DNA from: Scytalidium lignicola
Lineage: Eukaryota; Ascomycota; Leotiomycetes
Assembly (NCBI GenBank): GCA_002812745.2
Contig: NCSJ02000111.1
Span: 1-64,000 of the forward strand
Direction: 5' to 3'
Length of the DNA stretch: 64,000 bases
The notes below the pieces were generated by a model, which was not told the origin of the DNA, did not search any database, and saw nothing but the letters and a program-made list of their open reading frames with translations. Below, piece by piece: positions 33,644 to 43,104 of this stretch; within the stretch, counting starts at the first letter, position 1, and each line of letters starts with the position of its first letter. Position numbers and translations under genes: made by a program.

Positions 33644-34948
33644 ATGTCTCTCAACGTGGCTCTCCAATCCGTCGCTTTCTATGTGCTATCATGTAGTACA
33701 TGCGCAAAAATCAACCACCGGCGGAAAGCAAAGATCCAAGCTAAGCGTGAGCGGGAGGAGAAACTTAAGTTGGAGACTGAACAACCCGGCCTTTACCGTC
33801 ATCCTTCGCCTTTCTCAACAAATCCATATTGGACGGAGGAAATCATGATGGGGCCAGGACCAGCGAAACAGAAAAACGACAAGTCTGGGAGCAAGAATGC
33901 CAGCCAAAGGGCACTGAATATTACGAGGCCGGACAGTAGTTATGCCAGTAGTGGAGTCATGAGCACTGACCCTGGGAGCAGTCCTACAATAGTGGCAGAG
34001 GATGGGCGTCTTTCAGGAGATGATTGGAATCGGAAGAGATATCAACGCGAAGATGAAGACCTTTGGGGCCATGATGTGCCAGGTCCAGGACAGAGGATAA
34101 TGGATGCTATTGCAAAAGCAGGAACTTCGGCTGGGAGGTTGCTAGAAAGCCGATTGAGCAAAAGTGAACCCGAAAGATCCGAATCCCATCCTGCAACTTA
34201 TTTTTCTGCAAGGAATCCTCCGGTGAATGATTTGCACCCCCCTGTGGTGAGTACACAGCCGGCAAGTAGGGATGAGACGAGGTGGATGCTTCAACCACCA
34301 CCGCCTGCGAAGGTGATGGAAGGCAAAGAAAGGGTGGTTCGAGGTCGAAGCGCTAGTAATAGTAGTAGTCGCAGAGGTCCAGATGGTGCTAGTTTAAGTC
34401 GACAGGTGACAGAAAGATTACTGGAAGCAAAACTGCAGCGTGGTGAACCGTACCAACTGGATTCTTTGAATCCTTCTCGGGCAGAATCAATTGCCAAGTC
34501 GGTGACTTCAAATACCCGGAGAGGCCAATATAGTGAAAGACGCAGAAGTGGGTCTTTGTCTTCCGAGTCGTCTGAAGGTGGATTTAGGAGGCCTCGAAAA
34601 CCTCAACCGATATCAATTAGCGGTATCGGTATGAGTTCACAAAGCACGATCGAGCATATTCCCATCCCTTCGGATCCTTTTATCGGCCCAGCCGAGCCTA
34701 GTATGCCAGAAGGCGCTTCCAGGTCGGCTCTTGCATCTACTATCAGTTCTTCAAGCCCTATCTCTCAAACAGTCAAGAGCGGCAAGACTTCTGATTTACC
34801 GTTGCGGGAACTTTCTGCCCCTAGTTTTAACAGCACCATAAACTCAAGGGGACCACCATTACAATCTCTTAACGACACCTCCACTCCCTCACCGATTTCT
34901 AAAGTCGACCAAACGCATGCCTCATACTCAGGCATCCCAGTCCAGTGA
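33644..34948 (+). CDS. conserved Pezizomycotina protein of unknown function, largely disordered
   Basis: Single exon, 434 residues. The N-terminus is the most conserved-looking part: MSLNVALQSVAFYVLSC with SCSTCAKINHRRKAKIQAKRERE, then TEQPGLYRHPSPFSTNPYW and EEIMMGPGP. The hydrophobic first 18 residues look like a signal sequence or anchor, but the following Cys pair and basic helix suggest palmitoylation or membrane association instead. Another ordered element is LWGHDVPGPGQRIMDAIAKAGTSAGRLLESRL. The rest is Ser/Pro/Arg-rich and probably phosphorylated. I recognise this architecture as an uncharacterised fungal family; no function can be given. Confidence 0.8.
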   Translation: MSLNVALQSVAFYVLSCSTCAKINHRRKAKIQAKREREEKLKLETEQPGLYRHPSPFSTNPYWTEEIMMGPGPAKQKNDKSGSKNASQRALNITRPDSSYASSGVMSTDPGSSPTIVAEDGRLSGDDWNRKRYQREDEDLWGHDVPGPGQRIMDAIAKAGTSAGRLLESRLSKSEPERSESHPATYFSARNPPVNDLHPPVVSTQPASRDETRWMLQPPPPAKVMEGKERVVRGRSASNSSSRRGPDGASLSRQVTERLLEAKLQRGEPYQLDSLNPSRAESIAKSVTSNTRRGQYSERRRSGSLSSESSEGGFRRPRKPQPISISGIGMSSQSTIEHIPIPSDPFIGPAEPSMPEGASRSALASTISSSSPISQTVKSGKTSDLPLRELSAPSFNSTINSRGPPLQSLNDTSTPSPISKVDQTHASYSGIPVQ

Positions 34949-35638
34949 ACCAAAGAAAGAAAATACGGGGCTAAAAGTTGTTCTAGTGAACTAAGCATAG
35001 TTGACCACCAGATGCATATGATGTTTTCATTTTTATTATTACGACCTCTTCAAAGACATTCTTTATTTTTTTTGCCTTTTCTCTCCTTTGTTCAAATCAT
35101 AGTTTCGGCAGCATGAGACATGGCGTTTGTCTACTTGGTCTAGGAGGACTGTTCATAGGGTTGGCGTTAGAGGCAAAAGGAAGATTTGGTCTTCGATAGG
35201 CTCCAGATTCTGGATAGAAAATGACATGTTCATTCCCATGAAAATAACTGAACATTATTTTACACTTTCTCTAGGAGTAGGTTACCAGTTAACCTCCCTG
35301 TTTAGTTATAGCACGAGAGTTGCTGGAATAACTATATATATTGAGATAAGGCTCCTCATCCTTTCCAGTGACAAAGAGTCGTGACTGTTTGCCCTGCGCA
35401 TTTTGCGCTTCTACTGAGTATCATGATTAGTAAATTCATGTAACGATCATTGATAGATAGCCATAATGGAAAGCCATGAGGGTGAAAGATTTGGTGAGAG
35501 CAGATTGTGTCAACAACCGCGACTTCCATTCCTGCCGCCGTATCGGCCACGCTGCAGTCTCTCTGTTGGGTGCTTTCACAGGCTCTTCAATGAGACAAGT
35601 TCTTGATCAGCAACCAGAATCAAATGATATTTTTCCAG
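34949..35638. other. intergenic between convergent genes
   Basis: 3' regions of the genes ending at 34948 (+) and 35639 (-). No coding support; short frames only. Confidence 0.5.
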
Positions 35639-36229
35639 TCATAGATGCATTCCTTCATCTCCTTCATCTCCAGCCAAATCTCTTATTCGTGCTTCAATCT
35701 GCCTCCTGAGTTCTTCATCACTAACTCTACCTCCCGTGCCATTCGCTTGTGAATTACCATTCAGCATAACTTCCCCATTTGAAATTGTTCCTGTTTGAAA
35801 TGTACCATCCCTCCAGGCTTGGTGCTCCTCATGATATCTAGAATGTGTATCTCCGTTCGTGCCTTCAGCAGCATTTTCCGTACTCGCTGCTTCATTGCCA
35901 GCAGCCTCTTCTGCACTCAAGAACTCTGTCCAGCTCCCTCCTCTATTTTCGACCTCGGCCCTCAATAACTCTATCCTCTCTTGCATCCTTGCGATCACCA
36001 TCTCGTTTTCTTTAATGGCATCAATGCAGTCTTGATCTGGAACCCCTTCAGTGCTTCCTAGGACAGAAGTTGTTCCTTCGGCGAATGGTTTCAGCTGCTC
36101 GTTTGAATAATCCAAATGGGCAATCGAATTTCGAAGTTCTGCCGCTTTAAGATGGAGGCTACTTATAGGCAGATCTTTAATAGCAAAGGCAAAACGCTCT
36201 GGAGAGATAGGAAAACTTTCGTGCGACAT
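35639..36229 (-). CDS. conserved fungal coiled-coil protein of unknown function
   Basis: Single exon, 196 residues. The N-terminal half looks ordered and conserved: SPERFAFAIKDLPISSLHLKA, then AELRNSIAHLDYSNEQLKPF, a short loop, and the helix DCIDAIKENEMVIARMQERI leading into LLRAEVENRGGSW. This reads as two antiparallel helices forming a coiled coil. The C-terminal half is acidic and low-complexity and ends with a short helix (SDEELRRQIEARIRDLAGDE). No signal peptide or membrane segment. I know similar fungal proteins only as hypothetical. It is divergent from the rhomboid gene with 288 bp between starts. Confidence 0.75.
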   Translation of the reverse strand: MSHESFPISPERFAFAIKDLPISSLHLKAAELRNSIAHLDYSNEQLKPFAEGTTSVLGSTEGVPDQDCIDAIKENEMVIARMQERIELLRAEVENRGGSWTEFLSAEEAAGNEAASTENAAEGTNGDTHSRYHEEHQAWRDGTFQTGTISNGEVMLNGNSQANGTGGRVSDEELRRQIEARIRDLAGDEGDEGMHL

Positions 36230-36517
36230 GGTTTTGGATCGGCCTGGTAGACGCTACTCTGGTGAAATACTGAAGGTTGAGTGGTAGGAAAGCAGAGAGG
36301 CTCAGTCATATGGCGAGGCAGCGCCTATGACGAGGCTGGAGGTTTAACACTGAATTGGTCCGTGCACAGGCCCTTGTAGAAATCGATAATTCTATCAGCA
36401 CTCAGTAACTTACGATCCCTCGGAAGCAGCCATTCTTTAATATTTGTACTTTACATTTTTCTCCGCCCCATTTCTTTTACTTGCATTTCCGCCATGAACT
36501 TGTTATAGACAAGAAAT

Positions 36518-38194
36518 ATGAATGGCCCCTGGCTAGCAAGTTCAAGGATCTCCTGTTTCCGCCCACGAGCAGTTGCTCACGTATGGCATACACTGGACAA
36601 TAGCTTTGTATCCACGCTTGTCCGACGCCCTTTGCATTCACTCTCGATACAGCCGCCTTGCCCTCATAGAGATATACGGTGGGCATGTTACCATTCCCGA
36701 AGCGTTGGAAGATATGCGCTGTTTAGATCTCCTATTCAAATAACGGTCCGGACGTTAGCCACACATCGAGTTATTCTTGACTTCGATGAACTCCCACCCG
36801 ACTATAAGGACGAAGATGGGCTTCTGTTTCGAGCGATACCACTGTCAGAGAAAGAGGTGGTGGCCATATTTGGGAGGGGCATTGATGCAAACACAGCCAA
36901 TAAGACCCTCAGGATCTTACACGGTCGTCGAGTAGCCGGCAGTCTGTCAGACCCAGAGTTGTCACATTCTAGAACAGCAGAAGAAGTACGGCTTGAAAAG
37001 ATTGCTCTTTCATGGCTGAGAAAGAATGCGCCAGTAGACGAGAAGGAATGCGCACGACGGCTGGCGGAGAGACAGATAGAAGAGCTTGAGGCAGAACTTA
37101 GGGAAGCCGAAGAACCGGAGCAATACAGGCCTAACTCTAGGGGTACTCATTCACGTGATGGCAGCTTATATGGAAGGAGCGGGCTTGATGTTATCAGAGA
37201 GGCACAGAAGAAGAAATTGGACGAAGCGGAGCAGCGGAGGACTCAGACTGATCAAACTGAAGATATCCAGTACAACACAGGCACGCCGGACGTGATGAGA
37301 TCGAGAGCTGAGCTCAGACGTGCGGAGGAGAATCCGAAATTCAGATACTATCTAGAACGGTCAAAGATATTACCAGATGTGCCGCCTGAAATGAGCACGT
37401 GGCAGAGACTATGGCCGTCAGCTCTGGTGGTATTGTTTACCATTGGTGCCTCTATCACTTTTGCCCAAATTTACATACCTCCAAGTCGTTCAGCAAGATT
37501 ATGGCCGGATTTACCCCCAGCAGCAGCGACCATAATACCTCTTCTCGTGGCTAACACCCTGGTATTCCTTGCCTGGAGGGTGCCACCTGCCTGGAGGATG
37601 CTGAATAAGTACTTTGTCCTAGTGCCGGGATATCCATTTGCTCTCAGTACTTTGGGTAATGTGTTTTCTCATACGCAGGCATATCATTATTTTGTCAATA
37701 TGGCTGTTCTTTGGTTCGTGGGCACTCGACTCCATGATCAGATTGGGCGCGCAGATTTCCTTGCCATCTACATTTCCGCTGGGGTTTTTGGAAGTTTCGC
37801 ATCTCTAGCACTTCGAGTCATACAAAGGAGCTTCGCAACCTCGTCTCTAGGCGCATCCGGAGCCATCTGGGGCATAGTCACGGCGTACCTTTGGCTGAAC
37901 AGTGATCAGTCCTTCAAATTCCTCGGACTCCCTCCGGATCCATACCCGGGAATCCCAGCGTTTGTTTTGCTGGCCATTCTTGGTGCTTTAGAGGTTGCTT
38001 CTGTTCTCGGCAAGGGAATGAGGTTCAAAGGTTCCGAAGTAGATCACTACGCTCACCTAGGGGGGTTTGTCACAGGTCTTGGTGCAGCGCAGATGCTCAA
38101 GATCCGAAGAGCACAACGTCAGAAGATGGAAAAGGAAAGACGGAAGAAGATGACGGTTTTGGATAAGCTCAAGGAGCGACCATGGGGCAAATAA
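36518..38194 (+). CDS. PCP1: mitochondrial rhomboid protease (Pcp1/Rbd1, PARL-like)
   Basis: Single exon, 558 residues. An intramembrane serine protease of the inner mitochondrial membrane; yeast Pcp1 processes Mgm1 and Ccp1. The N-terminal about 95 residues are Arg-rich with few acids, fitting a mitochondrial presequence. A charged matrix-side region (about 100-300) with coiled-coil character follows. The rhomboid domain runs from about 300 to 535: WP.LPPAAATIIPLLVANTLVFLAWR, HTQAYHYFVNMAVLWFVG (oxyanion His/Asn region), catalytic Ser447 in GASGAIWG, and catalytic His513 in DHYAHLGG. One extra membrane helix near 310 gives the 1+6 topology of mitochondrial rhomboids. The catalytic dyad is intact. 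Confidence 0.92.
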   Translation: MNGPWLASSRISCFRPRAVAHVWHTLDNSFVSTLVRRPLHSLSIQPPCPHRDIRWACYHSRSVGRYALFRSPIQITVRTLATHRVILDFDELPPDYKDEDGLLFRAIPLSEKEVVAIFGRGIDANTANKTLRILHGRRVAGSLSDPELSHSRTAEEVRLEKIALSWLRKNAPVDEKECARRLAERQIEELEAELREAEEPEQYRPNSRGTHSRDGSLYGRSGLDVIREAQKKKLDEAEQRRTQTDQTEDIQYNTGTPDVMRSRAELRRAEENPKFRYYLERSKILPDVPPEMSTWQRLWPSALVVLFTIGASITFAQIYIPPSRSARLWPDLPPAAATIIPLLVANTLVFLAWRVPPAWRMLNKYFVLVPGYPFALSTLGNVFSHTQAYHYFVNMAVLWFVGTRLHDQIGRADFLAIYISAGVFGSFASLALRVIQRSFATSSLGASGAIWGIVTAYLWLNSDQSFKFLGLPPDPYPGIPAFVLLAILGALEVASVLGKGMRFKGSEVDHYAHLGGFVTGLGAAQMLKIRRAQRQKMEKERRKKMTVLDKLKERPWGK

Positions 38195-39954
38195 GACTCC
38201 ATTTGGTATATACCATATATATGTACTAGTAGACGTGTATCATACAGGCAGGTAGATTTGTTGATAGCACCGTGCAATACTATAGGGGCATTTGGGTTGG
38301 GAAGTTTGTAAAAGCATTAGAAGCACGAATATATATATGTGGTCAGATTAAGCCAGCTATATAGACAGGGAAGCAATGACTGCAAATAACTCCTAGAGTA
38401 TATAGAGAGGCAGAAATGAGGAAGTCCACTCAAGAGATATGATAAGATCATTAGAGCAAACCAAGGAATGTCACGGGAAAGATGTGGTGCACGCCGAGTG
38501 GACCCCCAAGGCGCTGCCTTTTATTTTTTTCTGGTTGGCACTTTTGAAGATCGAAAGGCCGGAGGAAAGGAAAGGAAAGGAAAGGAAACGAAGACATTTC
38601 ACGGCTCCTCAACTTTGTTTCACCAGCGACTCCAATGGCCGGTGATCTGCAGTTACCAATGACTTAGCCACTGGTGATTAGGTGCCGAAAGGAAGAGTTC
38701 TGAGGTTGATCGTCTCCACGCCTACGCATCGAGCAGTCGGACGCTGTGCAGCGGCTGCCAGGGGGCACGGGGCACTGACAATCCTTATCCCCAGTGCCTC
38801 AGCATGCCCCAGCACACTGCCACAGGCAAGCCTTAGCCACGGGTTTACTGTGTACGTAACATAAGGTACGACTGCAAAACACTGTGAAGTACTCCGTAGG
38901 TACTGTACCAATTAGTACTTACAAACATTAATTAACTATTATACCGAGTGCGACACGTTGCCATGGCTTCTACGCAGGACGATGTGTAATCGAGTAGCCA
39001 AGATCCTGCATCAAATAAATTGCTGTGCGATTCTCCGTACTGTAGTATTACCGGTATCGTATTATACTGTACTGATACAGTACACTTAAGTGTTGTGCTT
39101 CCTGTCACAGCAGAGAGGATCTGCGCGCATGGGAAGGTCCACTTTGGTCCTGCTGCTGCGCCGAACAAGTACAGTACCCAGCCACACCAGCGTGCCGCCC
39201 AGTACCGTCCTGGCGCTGGTACTTATGTACCCGTAACCGTGGTGCAGCTGCAGCATCAGCATCCCTGGAGCACGCTAAAGTAACCTCGGTGCGAACCAGC
39301 CACAGTAACAGTACTGTAAAGAGCTAATAATATCAAACAGCTCCCAGCTCCCACACATCCAGCAGGCTGAAGATCGGAACTGACAGTATCGGGTGATTTG
39401 TTGTTGCAGCCACTTGTTCCGCTGCTTGTGGTCTATCTAAGTGCGTACTGATCCATATCGTATTTATGTACTCGTAACTACCGCCAGACCAGAAGAAAGA
39501 TCAAGTGATGAAGTTTATCTAGGTAGAATGTACCAACCATAACATGGGCCCGGATGATCGCCGGCGCCACCATTACGTCGTACGAAACGAGAATACTGTA
39601 ATCCTACGGCTCCGTATGAAACGAATTGCTTGGCGTAATTCGAAAGGTCCCCCTGAACAACCTGGTGTTTACCACATATGTCTTGTTCAGATCATAATGT
39701 AATACCACAGTAATCCGCCGCATTATTTTGCACGCGTCCTCTTGCCCTCCTGCATTATTGTCTCTCCAGCCCACTTCCTTCTTTTCAGCCTCTTGTCCGA
39801 GCCCTCAGTGAGGGTTGTTGCATGTGCGGTGGTGATTGTCTTTATATTGGACGCTACATTCAGCTCAGGCCGCCCAAGTTTCTAGATCGAGGAGCCAACC
39901 CGCGTCGCAATCTAGGAATCAGCGCATGATCGTTGAACCAGAACTTGATGAACC
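38195..39954. other. 1.8 kb intergenic region rich in GTAC/TACTG motifs
   Basis: No gene supported. Contains a (GGAAA)5 microsatellite (38564-38588), a TACTCCGTA motif near 38889, a cluster of TACTGTA/TACAGTA motifs at about 39030-39090, and further copies near 39165-39315. The right end is the promoter of the PhoD-like gene, with an ACGCGT near 39734. Confidence 0.5.
38564..38588 (+). repeat. (GGAAA)5 microsatellite
   Basis: Five perfect tandem GGAAA units in the 3' flank of the rhomboid gene. Confidence 0.85.
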
Positions 39955-42884
39955 ATGGCGTCGCATCTCAAGGATAACATCCTCCATGGGCATGACCACA
40001 CTGACACTCACGCCTCGGACAATCGCTGGCGACATCAGGAGTCCTCCTCCTTTGCGCGCCATGCTGCTGCAGTCGCTCCGCGCCAGGCTGACGTGCGGGA
40101 TAACAGCAAAGACCTCGCCGATTTCCTGAACAGCTCGAGAATTGGACCTCCCGAATCCTCTGCATCTAGTACGACGGGGAAACATCAGCCTCTAGTTGTT
40201 CCGGGATCCACTTCCATCGAGCACTCTAACCAGAACGGCGGCGGAATCATGGGCGACCTGGAAGTCCGCTGCGGGCCGCTGCTCAATTATCGGCGGATGG
40301 AAGATAACATGTGGTATGGCAGTGTCTTGGTCGTGACCAAGAGCAATGGGATTGACGGTGGTGAAGCCCCGGACTTGTTGCTCAGAGTAGCTCCGCTATC
40401 AGGCCAGCAGCAGCAGCAATTGTCGGGTGGGAATTCTGCTAGGGAGGGAACAAATGGTATGCCCCACGGTAGCGGAGTCTGGCAAGCTCAGGTCAGAGGA
40501 GTGAAGTTGTATGCCGATCAGGCAAATACGTTTTGGAGGTTCGGCCTGCAGGTGCCGATGCAGCAAGCAGAAATTCGAGCTTCCTACTCCATTCCGGGTC
40601 TGAGATTTGCGAAGAGCGAGAAAACAGACAAAAATAGCTTCTACATCCCCGCAATTTCGGAATCCATGCGAATCATGTTCCATTCGTGCAATGGGTTCAG
40701 CGTAGGGACCGACGAGGAAGCTTGGAGCGGTCCAGCATTATGGAACGATGTGCTACGCGTTCACGACGAAAGACGTTTCCATGTCATGTAATCAATGTCC
40801 TTCCCGATGCTCTACGTACCATTTACTGACTCCCCCTGACAGGATTGGTGGAGGAGATCAGATCTATAATGATGGAATCAGGGTACATGGCCCTTTACGG
40901 CCGTGGACTGATGTTTCAAATCCAAAGAAGAGAAGAGAGTTTGCATTCCCAGAGCAATTGAGAAAGGAGTGCGACGACTATTACGTTCACAATTACATTC
41001 GATGGTCAGTTCCTGAGTCTCGTATAGCAATATTGTTCCTTGGAACTTTTCTACCTAGTTTCGTTTGCTGACTCAATCTACTGCCAGGTACTCTACGGAG
41101 CCTTTTGCCAGTGCCAATGGGCAGATTCCTCAGCTTAATATCTGGGATGATCATGATGTGCGTCTTCTCTTCCCATATACTATGCCCTGTCTAAATCTCG
41201 CTGACTCACTGTTCTAGATTATTGATGGTTTTGGCTCCTACGTTAACGAATTTATGCAATGCCCAGTTTTCCGAGGCATCGGGGGTGTTGCACATAAGTA
41301 TTATCTTCTGTTTCAACATCACCTCGCACCTCCACCGTCGACCTTTACCACAGGTACAGTCTATATCTTGCATTTGACTTCGTGATCACAAGCTAAACTT
41401 ATTTTGTCAAAAGACATACCCCCAGCTATGGATTCCGTCGATACTCGACAGCTAGAGGGTACATATGTGCTACAGGATGATAATGGTGATCCAAGTTACA
41501 TCATTGGATCCAAGCCTGGTGTAAGTATATAGAAACTGAGCATAGTTCTTTCAGTAAGACTAATCGTTTTTTCCAGCCGTATGTCGAAGAACATTCACGT
41601 AGTATCTATGCCAGACTTGGTGCTCGGATAGCGTTCTTCGGTATTGATGCTCGAACTGAGGTAAGTTAGAAGGACTCCTTGCTGCCGCTCTAGCATTATG
41701 TTGATGGTACCTAAACAGCGTACTCGACATCAAGTTAACTATCCCGAAACATACGATATCATCTTTGACAGATTACGAAGGGAATTGAGTGCCGCTGCTA
41801 CCTCGTCATCTCCCGTACGGCATTTGGTAGTCCTATTAGGGATTCCCATCGCTTATCCTGTGAGTCTCTAGCCTTAAATTATCCTACGATTCTAATATTT
41901 CCAGCGCTTGACATGGCTAGAGAATATATTTTCAAGCCCAGTAATGGGACCAATCAAATTTTTAAACAAGAGATTCGGCTTCGGTAAGTAATCACTAGCT
42001 GGCGATTATTTCATCAAACACGCCTAACTCTTTCGCCAGCTGGTGGTCTATTCAACAACTTTGATGGCAGTGTCGATTTGCTAGATGATCTCGATGATCA
42101 CTATACAGCTCGCACACATAAGAAGGAACGTCGCTACCTGGTTGAACAACTCCAGTTACTCGCCCAGGAGTTCTCAGTCCGTATCAGCATCCTTGGAGGC
42201 GACGTACATCTCGCAGCAGTCGGTCGGTTCTATTCTAAACCGGCATTGAACATCCCAGTTGCAGAAGATCACCGCTACATGCCGAATATTATCTCATCCG
42301 CCATAGTTAATAAACCTCCCCCGCAGGCTGTTGCTAATCTATTAGCGAGACGAAACAAGATTCACCATCTAGATCATGATACTGATGAAACGCTCATGGA
42401 CTTCTTTGATATGAACCCTGGCAAGGTAAATAAGTCCACTAGCTGGAACCATGTAACCATGCCCAGCCGGAATTGGACTATGATTACGGAGAATTACCCA
42501 AAGAATGAAGCTCTGCACTCCAGTGATAGCGCAAATCTTCCCCCAGGGTCTACAACGAACGGCAATACTGGGGAATCTGATCAGCCCTCACCCACCAAAC
42601 CAAAGCATAAAGATGGTCACTCGTGGCTTCATGAAGGTGAAGTCAATGCCGGTTCAACGCACAAAGCTGCGAACATTGACGAACATGGTAAAGGCTCAGA
42701 CGGCAGTCTCGACGTTTGTATTAGGGTCGAGATGGATCAGCACGACAAAGAAGGGAACACGAGGGGATATGGAATGACTATCCCACTACTCACAGCCGTG
42801 GCCAGACGTGATAATGTTACAACTAGCCATGGTTCTGCGGTGCTAAATGGTTCTCGCACATCATCAGTCGCGCCGGAGGGATAA
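39955..42884 (+). CDS. PhoD-like phosphatase domain protein
   Basis: Nine exons: 39955-40787, 40843-41004, 41088-41157, 41218-41353, 41414-41520, 41577-41660, 41719-41859, 41905-41983 and 42040-42884; introns 48-83 bp; 818 residues in one continuous frame. The first about 90 residues are disordered. The catalytic region contains metal-binding-type motifs: IGGGDQIYNDG (Asp-Gln-Tyr), LNIWDDHDIIDGFGSY, and late in the domain ISILGGDVHLAAVGRF (Gly-Gly-Asp-x-His). These match the PhoD/purple-phosphatase-like metallophosphatase fold seen in fungal cytosolic homologues. There is no signal peptide or Tat motif, unlike bacterial PhoD. The natural substrate is unknown. The C-terminal 200 residues are polar and low-complexity. 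The start at 39955 has a good context (ACCATGG); another open frame overlapping this exon is a shadow. Confidence 0.87.
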
Positions 42885-43104
42885 GACTTTCGAGCTGGTC
42901 TTGTAGGAGTATTGTATCACCACCACGAATTATTATCTAGAATAATATATAGCGCCTATAATATCATTCTTAATTTGTACAGACAGCCTCTATGACTTCA
43001 CCAAGAGACAATATGTGCTTGTGTATTGAAGTAACCAACTTTTGATTGGAGGTTTGTATTTCTGGCCTGAGGTCCAAAAATGTGGTCACCTGAGGCAGTA
43101 ATAC

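Noticed and set aside
39836..40129. Upstream plus-strand frame overlapping the PhoD-like start
   Set aside because: It is in another frame, overlaps exon 1 of the PhoD-like gene and has no conserved features; at most an upstream ORF.
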